Source: Levilactobacillus yonginensis
Lineage (GTDB): Bacteria; Bacillota; Bacilli; Lactobacillales; Lactobacillaceae
DNA length: 64,000 nt
Direction: 5' to 3'
NCBI RefSeq assembly: GCF_003946265.1
Contig: NZ_RHNO01000005.1
Coordinates: 85,244 to 149,243, forward strand
Made by a program: the position numbers and the translations under genes. The stretch's first letter is position 1. Each line of letters begins with the position of its first letter. This document shows positions 51,104 through 58,832 of the stretch, piece by piece. A model generated the notes under the pieces. It was not told the DNA's origin, ran no database searches, and was given only the letters and a program-made list of their open reading frames with translations.

Positions 51104-52681
51104 TTACATTTTGTCTAATTCTTGTGGCTGTAAAGGCTGGTCGACCCAGCCAAACAAGCCTCGTAGAAACGCGAGTGAGCGTTCAAATGACAACGTCGCT
51201 AAAATCAGGAAGACCGGTAGAAATTGAATCAGGTAACGACTCCGGCCACCTTCAAAGAGCAACAGGAACATAAAGCCCCCAATTAAACTGAGCCGGAGCA
51301 TTTGAACGAGTTGTCGACGATCGCCCCAGGCAAAGAAAATCATGAGCACCCAGACAATCCACCAAACTTGAGCCAAATACCGGAAGTCACCCAGATTCTC
51401 ACCATACAGGTAAACAAAGCTACCGAGCGCCCGGGTAAGACCCGTTCCTTGCGGCTTGGTGCCGTGCTGCATGAAGTGACCTTCCTTGACCCAGGCAAAT
51501 GAGCCATCAGCCGTGTTGTTGCGTTGTTTAGCAACTAGGAACTTCAGGTACCCCCAGAAACCTCGCTGACGCAGGCGTTTGATATAGACCTTCTTGGACC
51601 AATCTGACCGGGCCTTCTTCGTCGGCAAGGTCACCATCTTGAGGGCGTCCTTCGCGTTGTAGCCCCCTTGACCCGAAATCCCCATGCTGAGGAAGTGAAT
51701 GGCCGGAATCGCCCGATCCGTGTTGATCTGAATGTAGGTTTGCTGATCCAGCGCGTGGTTACCAACCACATACGTCGTCCCCGCCACGCCACCAGCTAAG
51801 CCAACCAGTGCCAATACCAAGGCAATCCGCTTGCCAGTTGCTTGTTGCCAAGTTTCTCGTTTAAACAATCCCAGCAGTTCAATCAGGACAATCGCGATCA
51901 CGCCCACAACCGCAGATGGCTTCATAAAGTAGCCACCAATCGCTGCTAAGCCAAAGCCCACTGCGGCCAGTAGTTTAACCGCCCAGTGAGACTGCGTGTA
52001 ACGCATGACAAAGTAACAGAAGATATAGGCGGACACGAAGGGTAAGACCCAAGCATCTGTATAGGGAACGATGATCATAGGAAACAGCGCAAGCCACCCA
52101 GCATGAATGTACATTGCCGTGGGCACTAACCGCCGTTTAATTACCGCGACGCTCAACAGATTGAACACGACGGAGAGATCCGTCAGCAGTAACGTCACCG
52201 TATCAAAGAACAACCAGGACGTCGTGTGAAAGTACTGTGCAAGACCGTGCTGCCACAACAGAATCGTCAAGTTATTTGGGTACTGACTAAAATACGACGT
52301 AATATCGGGCGATTTAGGATTCAAAACGGCATCGTGAATCGCCCCCACGTCGAACCCGATTGCCGGGTGGACGGCCAGCATGAACGTAATCTGCCAAACG
52401 ACAGCCAGTGCCAAGACGACACTCGCCGTTACCGCTTGATGGGTAATGAAGAGCCATTTAAAGCCCCGAAATAACGGTCGGTACGCGTACAAGCACAGGA
52501 TAATCCCCACGACCACCATGACCACCCACGTGGTAACGATTGTGGTCCCACTCCCAGTAAACTGGTTGTCACCCAAAATAAAATTCGGCGACGTGATGGC
52601 AAAATAAGTCGTTAAAGTAAATAAAACATAAAAAAGGCCGTGAATTAAGTGTTGGCCCCAGTTAAAGATTTTTTGATTCAT
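51104..52681 (-). CDS. XrtG-associated polytopic glycosyltransferase-like membrane protein
   Basis: A 525-residue protein with about 12 helices. It resembles the membrane-embedded (GT39/PMT-like) transferases regularly found in Gram-positive exosortase G loci (TIGR03766 group by recognition). Visible: an acidic AIGFDVGAIHDAVLN loop after helix 3, where GT-C enzymes place their catalytic Asp, and a large extracytoplasmic region (about 320-430, TDRAIPAIHFLSMGISGQGGYNAKD). Last gene of the XrtG unit, 14 nt after the PTPS-like gene. It may add sugars to the exported substrate or build a lipid-linked polymer. Confidence 0.85.
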   Translation of the reverse strand: MNQKIFNWGQHLIHGLFYVLFTLTTYFAITSPNFILGDNQFTGSGTTIVTTWVVMVVVGIILCLYAYRPLFRGFKWLFITHQAVTASVVLALAVVWQITFMLAVHPAIGFDVGAIHDAVLNPKSPDITSYFSQYPNNLTILLWQHGLAQYFHTTSWLFFDTVTLLLTDLSVVFNLLSVAVIKRRLVPTAMYIHAGWLALFPMIIVPYTDAWVLPFVSAYIFCYFVMRYTQSHWAVKLLAAVGFGLAAIGGYFMKPSAVVGVIAIVLIELLGLFKRETWQQATGKRIALVLALVGLAGGVAGTTYVVGNHALDQQTYIQINTDRAIPAIHFLSMGISGQGGYNAKDALKMVTLPTKKARSDWSKKVYIKRLRQRGFWGYLKFLVAKQRNNTADGSFAWVKEGHFMQHGTKPQGTGLTRALGSFVYLYGENLGDFRYLAQVWWIVWVLMIFFAWGDRRQLVQMLRLSLIGGFMFLLLFEGGRSRYLIQFLPVFLILATLSFERSLAFLRGLFGWVDQPLQPQELDKM

Positions 52682-52695
52682 CAGGATTCCTCGAA

Positions 52696-53076
52696 TTAGT
52701 CGTCAGTGTGTTGAATACAATAGAACCGCGTAGGTGATTCCCCAATCTCTAAACGCATCAGTGTCGCCTGACTCTTAGCTAATGTTTCAGACAATTTCTT
52801 GTAGAAATAGCGGGTGATGTTTTCCAATGAAGGATTGAGCTTATCAAACGGGGGTACTTCGTTTAAAAACTTGCCCGAATAGTTCACCGAGACCTCACGC
52901 ATGTTGTCCTCAATGTCGTTGAACCGTACCAAATGGTTCGTGTCCAGTTGAATCTCCATGATAACTTCCCAGGTATGATTATGCTTTTGCCCGGTACCAG
53001 ATTCCCACCGCATCGCATGACTTGCGTTGATGTAGGATTTCATTTTATACGTATGGATTTCACCCAATCCGCTCAC
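52696..53076 (-). CDS. 6-pyruvoyl-tetrahydropterin synthase-related protein of the XrtG locus
   Basis: A 126-residue protein of the PTPS/QueD fold. The zinc-binding histidines are seen in INASHAMRW and KHNHTWEV (His-X-His), but the rest is unlike QueD, and the family occurs together with exosortase G (TIGR03112 by recognition). Its start overlaps the GT2 gene by 4 nt. It could be an epimerase or synthase that makes a precursor for the glycosyltransferases; the reaction is unknown. Confidence 0.88.
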   Translation of the reverse strand: MSGLGEIHTYKMKSYINASHAMRWESGTGQKHNHTWEVIMEIQLDTNHLVRFNDIEDNMREVSVNYSGKFLNEVPPFDKLNPSLENITRYFYKKLSETLAKSQATLMRLEIGESPTRFYCIQHTDD

Positions 53077-54419
53077 TCCTTCTTCTGTTTCTGATCACGT
53101 AACCGCTGCATGTCGCCCTTGAGGACCCGACCAACGGACTTCGTCTCAGCACCAAACGTGGCCGTGTTCCAAGCCCCCGGCATCGACATAGAATTAATGA
53201 TTCCCACTAGTCGAATCCAAGAAATCACGAAGTTATAGATTGGCAGGGTCCAAATAACCCAGCTAACCCGCCGGTAGAAGCGCTTTTCATCTGGAAATTC
53301 CTGCAACAACTTACCAACACTAACAAAGTTCACCAATGACACTAAGACGTACAGCAGGTAAATGACCAGGTAAGACAGGCCCAATACGACGGGCGAGTAC
53401 CGAAAGAATAGGAGTACAACACTGGCAAAGAGCCAAATCATCTTCGGAAAGATGAAGGTGTGATCAATCATAATGCGCCGAACCAGAAAGTTATGGAAGA
53501 ACTTCCCGAGCTGGGCGTCGTGGTGCATGTACTCCCGTGAGACTTCTAATTCCCCACGCATCCAGCGTTGGCGCTGCTTGTAGAGCTGACTCATCCCCGG
53601 CGTTGGTTCAATATAAAAGATGGCGTCGGCACACAACATCACCTTGCGCTTGAGCCGTTCACGCACCTGAAAAGTCATATCCGTATCTTCACCCACCGTG
53701 CTGGTATTATACATAAACGTGGCCAGCAACGTATCTTTTCGGAAGGCCGAAAAGGCACCCGACATGGTGAAGAGTTCGTTGTTATTTGATTCAATCGTCC
53801 GCCCTGATAGGAAGGCTTGGGCGTATTCAAAGTATTCATTCTTTTGAAGTAACCGTAGGCGCCGCTTCTTCGTCCGTTTGATGAGCGCCCGTTGTGGCAA
53901 AATCGTACCAGTCATGGCAGCTAACTCCAGGTCATTTTCAAATTGTAGGACCATGTTCATCAGGGCATGTTTCTCTAATACACCGTCACTATCAATATTG
54001 ACGATGTAGGTGCCGATACACTGGTAGATGGCGCCGTTAAGCGCTTTGGCCTTCCCCTGCTCCGTCCGAATCAACTGTAGATTCAAGTCAAAGTGGTTTT
54101 GCGCCGTTGCAAAGGCTTGAAAACTGTCATCCGTACTCTGATTATCTGCAATCACGATTTGCATATTTTTGTTAGGAAACGTCGAATCATTGATCGACTG
54201 CAGACAGGCAAAGAGTGTGTCCTCAGAATTATAGACCGGTACAATTATCGAAATAAACGGCAACTTGGCCGGTAATGGTAACTCATGTTGGTGCCGACTA
54301 CGGACAATCAGTCGCACCGCTGAAATCAGAGAAGGAATAATTTCGACCACAATGGGAATCATTGCCCAAGTAATCCAAAAGCCCATCTGAAATAGCGTTA
54401 AGTTTACAAAATAGTCCAC
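53073..54419 (-). CDS. XrtG-associated family 2 glycosyltransferase
   Basis: A 448-residue membrane glycosyltransferase. N-terminal helix about 8-30, GT2 catalytic core (FISIIVPVYNSEDTLFACLQSIN, IVIADNQSTDDSF, the DxD-like NIDSDGVLE, TSTVGEDTDMTFQ) and the QRQRWMRGELEV motif (QXXRW) typical of processive synthases, then four C-terminal helices. It fits TIGR03111 (exosortase G-associated). Second to last in order XrtG, GT2, PTPS, GT-C. It may polymerise a glycan on the inner face of the membrane. Confidence 0.92.
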   Translation of the reverse strand: MDYFVNLTLFQMGFWITWAMIPIVVEIIPSLISAVRLIVRSRHQHELPLPAKLPFISIIVPVYNSEDTLFACLQSINDSTFPNKNMQIVIADNQSTDDSFQAFATAQNHFDLNLQLIRTEQGKAKALNGAIYQCIGTYIVNIDSDGVLEKHALMNMVLQFENDLELAAMTGTILPQRALIKRTKKRRLRLLQKNEYFEYAQAFLSGRTIESNNNELFTMSGAFSAFRKDTLLATFMYNTSTVGEDTDMTFQVRERLKRKVMLCADAIFYIEPTPGMSQLYKQRQRWMRGELEVSREYMHHDAQLGKFFHNFLVRRIMIDHTFIFPKMIWLFASVVLLFFRYSPVVLGLSYLVIYLLYVLVSLVNFVSVGKLLQEFPDEKRFYRRVSWVIWTLPIYNFVISWIRLVGIINSMSMPGAWNTATFGAETKSVGRVLKGDMQRLRDQKQKKE

Positions 54420-54425
54420 GAATAA

Positions 54426-55022
54426 CTAACCTCTCGAAAAGTGGCGTTTGAAGTTACGGTATAAGCTCTGTGACAGCTGTGAGTACGTAAAGACGTTATA
54501 GTACAGCATAATAATCAAACAGTAGAAGACTAAGCGCCCAATAATCGTATGCGCCGTGAAGAACCAATTAGCCCCACCAAAGTGGACTAAAATCACGACT
54601 AATAACAGACGAATCACGTTGGCCAGGTACACCCACAAAGTACCTAACGCCAGGTAGAACAACTTTTCCTGCCGACCGTAAGTGGGATAAAAGGCTAAGA
54701 GGCTGACAAAAGCAGTCGTCTCAATGATTCCTGAACACTCGTAATCGATCGACATAGTCACCGGCCGAATCGCGTTCACAATGTAGACGATCCCGTACTT
54801 GGTGTGCACGCTACTCCAGTGGGTAAGGTCACTCACCCAGGCGATACCATTGATGACCGAATGCGTTAAAAACCAGACCCAATAGGGGTTGCCAATGGCA
54901 ATGAGAATAAAGAACAGGCCAACACTCCCCACGATAAAGTAATACGCGGAGAGGTGGGCCCGTTTCAATACTGAGATTGCGTAAAGCCACCCGATGATAC
55001 CAAATAACAGGTAGCTATTCAT
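54426..55022 (-). CDS. xrtG: exosortase family protein XrtG
   Basis: A 198-residue polytopic membrane protease/transpeptidase-like protein with about five or six helices. The exosortase catalytic triad is in place: Cys96 in DYECSGI, Arg138 in ANVIRLL and His158 in FFTAHTIIGR. It should cut a C-terminal sorting tail and pass the substrate to a new acceptor. The only obvious substrate is the adjacent Firmicu-CTERM protein, whose stop abuts its ATG. Length and motifs fit the Gram-positive XrtG group rather than XrtA. Confidence 0.93.
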   Translation of the reverse strand: MNSYLLFGIIGWLYAISVLKRAHLSAYYFIVGSVGLFFILIAIGNPYWVWFLTHSVINGIAWVSDLTHWSSVHTKYGIVYIVNAIRPVTMSIDYECSGIIETTAFVSLLAFYPTYGRQEKLFYLALGTLWVYLANVIRLLLVVILVHFGGANWFFTAHTIIGRLVFYCLIIMLYYNVFTYSQLSQSLYRNFKRHFSRG

Positions 55023-55706
55023 CTAAGCAGTCCTCTTTTTTCTCGATTTGTTTAGCTTAACGACACCGCCAAGAGCAATCGCGAAGCCGACTCCGGCTAA
55101 GACGACTGGGCCAGTAGACCCGCCGGTCACCGTTAACGTTTGACTACCCAGATTGCTGTTCGTCATCTTAAACGTCTGGCTCCCACCGGCTAATTTTAAG
55201 TCGGCAATCGGAATCTTAGCCTCCATGACGTCGTTAAAGTTCTGGCCTGTCTTGAATCGGTGAACCATGACCTGAGCACCCGTGGTTGGGTCATTGACAC
55301 CATCCGTCCGGTTCCAAATATTGACGGACCCGGTCTTACTCTTATCAGTTGTGGTTCCCGTAACATCTTTAAATTGCAGATCATAGGTCTTAGAACCAGC
55401 TGTTAGCACGTACCCGTAACCTTGCATTTCGTTGTACCCATTACCTTTTTTGGGCGACATGTTGATGTACAGATACAAGTTATTCGCATCTGCCAGCATG
55501 CTCCCTTTTTTAATATTATAGTCATCCCATGGTTCCTTAATGGTCGTCATGGGTTTATCTTGCCAATCATCAAAATTACCGTCAATGGTAATCCCCAAAT
55601 TATCGCTAGTCGCGTTGTTGGTGTTCGCGCTGGCCACCGTGGTGCTAGCCCCCCACAATAACACCCCAGTTAATAGGGCTGTTACAAATAAAATGGCTTT
55701 CCGCAC
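55023..55706 (-). CDS. Firmicu-CTERM surface protein, putative XrtG substrate
   Basis: A 227-residue exported protein. Signal peptide about 1-28 (AILFVTALLTGVLLWGASTTVASA). The ITIDGNFDDWQDKPMTTIKEPWDDYNIKKGSM region resembles a CBM9-like carbohydrate-binding domain. The tail (GGSTGPVVLAGVGFAIALGGVVKLNKSRKKRTA) is glycine-rich, then a helix and an Arg/Lys end, as in Firmicu-CTERM tails. No LPXTG. The start is GTG at 55706, 7 nt after GGAGG; an ATG six bases upstream overlaps that site. First gene of the exosortase operon. Confidence 0.88.
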   Translation of the reverse strand: MRKAILFVTALLTGVLLWGASTTVASANTNNATSDNLGITIDGNFDDWQDKPMTTIKEPWDDYNIKKGSMLADANNLYLYINMSPKKGNGYNEMQGYGYVLTAGSKTYDLQFKDVTGTTTDKSKTGSVNIWNRTDGVNDPTTGAQVMVHRFKTGQNFNDVMEAKIPIADLKLAGGSQTFKMTNSNLGSQTLTVTGGSTGPVVLAGVGFAIALGGVVKLNKSRKKRTA

Positions 55707-55747
55707 GTTCATTCCTCCTCTGGCTCTTGTACTTGTCATTAATCAAT

Positions 55748-55777
55748 AATCCATTAATGGATTTCCACTATATTGTA
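55748..55777 (-). promoter_or_regulatory. putative promoter and 16-bp palindrome of the XrtG operon
   Basis: On minus a TACAAT (-10-like, 55777-55772) is followed by the perfect palindrome AATCCATTAATGGATT (55748-55763) between it and the ribosome site. The palindrome lies about at the transcription start, a place for a repressor. No good -35 is seen. Confidence 0.45.
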
Positions 55778-55911
55778 GCGACTTCTGCCTTAAATAACTA
55801 CCATTTGTCTATCATATCCGTTGAATTGGCTAAAGAGTTTGGGCCATTTTACACTGCTTTCTCATTTACTGAAAACATGTAAAGCAACGGCCTAAGTCAA
55901 TGGCCGCCTCC

Positions 55912-56083
55912 GGCCGCCAGGAACGGGACCCGCTGTGGGGACCGGAGGAAGCCAAAGTGCGGTCTTCCTCCTCGACTTGAAACCGGGCCTAACCCGCCCG
56001 TTTCCAAGCTCGTCCCACGCCGTAAGCTGGCCAGCCAGCTAACGCCGTCGACACTGCGGGTCCCGTTCCTGCCAGCTTGCGGC
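55912..56083 (+). repeat. multi-hairpin intergenic element E6 (plus orientation)
   Basis: About 172 nt. Perfect 14-bp inner outer-stem GGAACGGGACCCGC (55920-55933) with 56056-56069, extended by CCGC-type flanks. Conserved GCTGTGGGGACCGG starts at 55932; arm 1 GGAGGAAG (55944-55951) / CTTCCTCC (55964-55971) with inner GCGGTCTT; arm 2 GAAAC-GGGC / GCCCGTTTC; CGTCCCACG linker; arm 3 GTAAGCTGGC / GCCAGCTAAC; ACACTGC closing. It is the clearest full-length copy. It lies upstream of the XrtG operon, opposite in strand to both neighbouring genes. Confidence 0.85.
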
Positions 56084-56309
56084 TACACTTGTTTTCCTGC
56101 TACCGCTAGCATTGTGCAATAAGCTCAGCCGGTTAAGTAATGAGTAGTGTTAATTATTGTTGGACAGATAGTTTACCATACATGAGCGTAATTGCAAGCT
56201 AACCGCAATGCTGGTCTAACTTCATGAAAATGAACTGGGCCCCCCCTACTCTTACTAACGAAATTTGGGTGGCATTTGTAACCCCCATTTTCATAAAGAC
56301 TGACAACTT

Positions 56310-56359
56310 AAAAAGTGCCCCTTCGTGAGCTTGCTTGACACGCTCATGAAGTGACACTT
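56310..56359 (-). terminator. terminator of the 56394 secreted-protein gene
   Basis: An 18-bp stem with four mismatches (56313-56330 with 56342-56359, both ends AAGTG/CACTT) followed on minus by TTTTT, 35 nt after the stop. Confidence 0.75.
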
Positions 56360-56393
56360 GTTTAGAGAATTATTTACCAAAATCAGTAACTGC

Positions 56394-56924
56394 TTAATCT
56401 TCGTATACTTCACCCCTAAAATGATGGTTCTTTAACTGCTTGGCGACCTTCTTGGAGCGGTAGTAGTGATCAGACGTTTGAACTAGACCAGAGGCCGCAG
56501 ATAACGTTGAAATCTTTTTACCGTGATACTTCTTCGTACTGGTCTTATAGTAGTCGCCGTAGCCCGCATTCTGATTCCAGAGCTTGATGTTGATCCAGTT
56601 AGCCTTTCGGGCAAAAATCTTACTGCCAAATACCCAGCTTGAATGCGTCTTATGTTGGTAGGGATAGGTACTGGTTGGGTGTAGGCTCGACTTTACTTTC
56701 ACGTAGCCATCCGCATGGGACGTATACTGCCAGGTCTTGGCGGTAAATTTTTGCGTATCGTACTTGCCATGACCTATGTAATGATACCAGGTGTGCCGGT
56801 AACGCTTGGGAAAGGTGGTTAGGGACCGTGTCTTAGCGTGCACCGTCGTTGGTGTCGTGCTAGCCATCCCACCGATTGAGACCCCGGCTAATAACACTGC
56901 AACAAACAACGTCTTTTTTCTCAT
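56394..56924 (-). CDS. small secreted protein, paralog B of the RYRHTWYHY family
   Basis: A 176-residue exported protein. Signal about 1-30 (LFVAVLLAGVSIGGMASTTPTTVHA). Mature chain TRSLTTFPKRYRHTWYHYIGHGKYDTQKFTAK... ending HYYRSKKVAKQLKNHHFRGEVYED. Both ends and length match the paralog at 50493-51023, while the middle differs. Tyr-, His- and Lys-rich, no Cys. ATG 56924 or the adjacent 56927 follows GGAGG. Family not recognised; the placement on both sides of the exosortase locus may be functional or chance. Confidence 0.8.
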   Translation of the reverse strand: MRKKTLFVAVLLAGVSIGGMASTTPTTVHAKTRSLTTFPKRYRHTWYHYIGHGKYDTQKFTAKTWQYTSHADGYVKVKSSLHPTSTYPYQHKTHSSWVFGSKIFARKANWINIKLWNQNAGYGDYYKTSTKKYHGKKISTLSAASGLVQTSDHYYRSKKVAKQLKNHHFRGEVYED

Positions 56925-57105
56925 CATCGAATCCTCCAGTTGATTAATCATCAGGTACAGCCGTAGTATACACCAGCTAGCCACGAGGAGGCAGTATCAG
57001 TCGCTGACCCTTTAATCAACTCATTAAAACTGGTTGCAAACTTTATCCGCTTCGCTTATGGTTGTTCATAATAGAATCAATGCTAACTGAAAGGGAGGGC
57101 TTCCC

Positions 57106-57654
57106 TTGAACTATCTTTTACTTCTGCGAGGCATCAACGTAGGGGGCAAGCATCGCGTTCCCATGGCGGACCTTCGGGCTCTGTTAACAGCCGATGGGTT
57201 CACCGCCGTACGCTCATACATTAATAGTGGTAACTTATTCGTCACTAGCGACCAACCCGCAGCTGTTTGTGAGGCAACGGTGACTGAAATTTTGACGCGT
57301 AATTTTGACTTTCCCATCGCCTTTCGACTGCTCGCACAACCAGACTTTTTGGGGGACTTGTCCCGCGCACCAACTTGGTGGGGCGCCGATCCACAACTGC
57401 GACACAACGCCCTGTTCAAACTCAACACCTACGAACCGCAATGGGACGACTGGCTCACCGAGCACCGTACGACCGACTACGATCAGGTACTGATTACATC
57501 AACCGTTATCTTCTGGACGTCAACGCTAAAAATCAATTTCAGCCGCTCATTCTATTCAAAGATTGCCGGAACCGCGTTCTATAAACAGACCAGTGCCCGG
57601 AACTACAACACGACCGTCAAGCTCAAAAATTTACTGGAGGCACCTCATGATTAA
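57106..57654 (+). CDS. DUF1697 family protein
   Basis: A 182-residue protein starting at TTG 57106 (AAGGGAGGG at 6 nt). The N terminus NYLLLLRGINVGGKHRVPMADLRALL and SYINSGNLFV are highly characteristic of DUF1697. It is cytosolic with an alpha/beta fold of unknown function. Its 3' end overlaps the peptide deformylase-like gene by 8 nt, so the two are translationally coupled. The C-terminal KINFSRSFYSKIAGTAFYKQTSARNYNTTVKL segment is also normal for the family. Confidence 0.94.
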   Translation: MNYLLLLRGINVGGKHRVPMADLRALLTADGFTAVRSYINSGNLFVTSDQPAAVCEATVTEILTRNFDFPIAFRLLAQPDFLGDLSRAPTWWGADPQLRHNALFKLNTYEPQWDDWLTEHRTTDYDQVLITSTVIFWTSTLKINFSRSFYSKIAGTAFYKQTSARNYNTTVKLKNLLEAPHD

Positions 57655-58057
57655 ACCCGTTATTCACGATCAAACACGTTTAGTACAGAAATCCACCCCC
57701 GCTACCAAGGCTGACGCAGCCACCGTGACGGACCTTTTAGACACTTTGAAAGCTAACAGTGACAATTGTGTGGGCATGGCCGCCAACATGATTGGCAGCA
57801 ATTTACGGATCATTGTGGTGGATATGGGCGTCTTTCCGGTCGCCATGGTCAACCCAGTCATCACCAAAAAATCCGGGCCATACGATACCCAGGAAGGTTG
57901 CCTGTCCTTAACTGGCGAACGACCAGCCAAACGGTTCCAAACGATCGATGTCACGTTCGACAACCAACACTTCCAACGACAACATCAGACCTTCACCGGC
58001 TTTGTGGCCCAAATTATTCAACACGAAATTGACCACTGCAACGGTATTTTAATCTAA
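57647..58057 (+). CDS. peptide deformylase-like protein
   Basis: A 136-residue metalloenzyme of the peptide deformylase family. All three motifs are seen: CVGMAANMIG (motif 1, with the oxyanion-region Gln of GxGxAAxQ replaced by Asn-Met), EGCLS (motif 2, metal Cys) and QHEIDHCNG (motif 3, HExxH). It is shorter than the housekeeping Def (about 185 residues in lactobacilli) and resembles short Def2-type paralogs. It would remove N-formyl from nascent or imported peptides. Start ATG 57647 follows GGAGG. Coupled to the DUF1697 gene. Confidence 0.88.
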   Translation: MIKPVIHDQTRLVQKSTPATKADAATVTDLLDTLKANSDNCVGMAANMIGSNLRIIVVDMGVFPVAMVNPVITKKSGPYDTQEGCLSLTGERPAKRFQTIDVTFDNQHFQRQHQTFTGFVAQIIQHEIDHCNGILI

Positions 58058-58114
58058 GGCGACGCCTGAAAAAGACCAATATCCCTGAAATCTGCTGAAA
58101 TGCTGATTAACTTA

Positions 58115-58157
58115 AAACTGCTGCCACACTTAGATTTTGTGTGACAGCAGTTTTTTT
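58115..58157 (+). terminator. terminator after the deformylase-like gene
   Basis: AAACTGCTGCCACAC / GTGTGACAGCAGTTT with one mismatch, a 9-nt loop and seven T residues on plus. Confidence 0.9.
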
Positions 58158-58175
58158 GATTTCTGTAGCTGAAAC

Positions 58176-58286
58176 GTGCAATTGCGGACAGCGGGTTCCG
58201 CTTAACCCCACAAGATTAAGAATCCAGGACCGGGATTCTCAATCTTGTGACGTTAATGCTCGCCAGCTAACCGTCCGCAATCGCAC
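58176..58286 (+). repeat. long-palindrome intergenic element E7
   Basis: About 111 nt. Outer stem GTGCAATTGCGGAC (58176-58189) with 58273-58286 (one mismatch). Inside is a 16-bp hairpin, ACAAGATTAAGAATCC (58210-58225) with 58233-58248 (one mismatch), and CGTTAATGCTCGCCAGCTAACCG near the right. The motif TGCGGACA at the left end is shared with E5 and E8. It follows the plus-strand deformylase gene. Confidence 0.6.
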
Positions 58287-58288
58287 TC

Positions 58289-58651
58289 TTATCTTCCCCA
58301 CAACTGCATCCAACCCCAGCCAATTAAACACACGTTAAAAATCATGAGCAGAGCCCATAACCACAGGTAATCTGTGACCAACACCGGGACGTGCAACCAC
58401 CATAGAAAGACTGACATCATCCCAATTACCACAATGTTAATGATTAATCCCAACATCTTAGCCAGTCGGCTTTTCGCCACGCTAGTTGCTAAGACGATGA
58501 ACAGCATGCCGCCCACCAATAACACGTCCGGTTGCTCCCAGACCAAGTCCAGGCCCAGGCTGGTCTGCGCGGGTTCTAGCGAAATAATCAGTAGAAAGTA
58601 CAGACACCCGACGACGTTTAGCAACGGCACAAATACGTACAGTTTCTGCAT
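58289..58651 (-). CDS. small membrane protein, four helices, unknown function
   Basis: A 120-residue integral membrane protein with four predicted helices (KLYVFVPLLNVVGCLYFLLII, PDVLLVGGMLFIVLATSV, MLGLIINIVVIGMMSVFLWWL, YLWLWALLMIFNVCLIGWGWMQLWG). I do not recognise the family. No charged catalytic motif is seen. ATG 58651 is 7 nt after AGAGG; the longer frame above it is unlikely, since it lacks a ribosome site and overlaps hairpin DNA. Monocistronic. Confidence 0.72.
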   Translation of the reverse strand: MQKLYVFVPLLNVVGCLYFLLIISLEPAQTSLGLDLVWEQPDVLLVGGMLFIVLATSVAKSRLAKMLGLIINIVVIGMMSVFLWWLHVPVLVTDYLWLWALLMIFNVCLIGWGWMQLWGR

Positions 58652-58752
58652 AGTCGTCACCTCTTCTGCTTCTACCTTGACTATAGAAAGCCACGCACGA
58701 GATGTAAACCTGAACGCTAGGACTTGGTTATTTGAGAAAACAAACCGGTTGC

Positions 58753-58816
58753 TGAGACCGCGCACCAAAAGGCAGCTAACCCCGAACATCAATGCTCGCT
58801 AGCTAACTGCCTTTTG
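58753..58816. terminator. hairpin downstream of the disulfide reductase gene
   Basis: Perfect 11-bp stem CCAAAAGGCAG (about 58765-58775) with CTGCCTTTTGG (about 58806-58816) and a loop containing AATGCTCGCTAGCTAAC, a string nearly shared with element E7. It lies about 17 nt after the reductase stop and probably terminates that minus-strand operon; its relation to the repeat family is uncertain. Confidence 0.5.
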
Positions 58817-58832
58817 GCTTACTCTATTTAAT

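Noticed and set aside
52696..53076. Folate or queuosine pathway PTPS/QueD
   Set aside because: No other folate or queuosine genes adjoin and the sequence matches the exosortase-associated relative; the metal His are shared by all PTPS-fold proteins.
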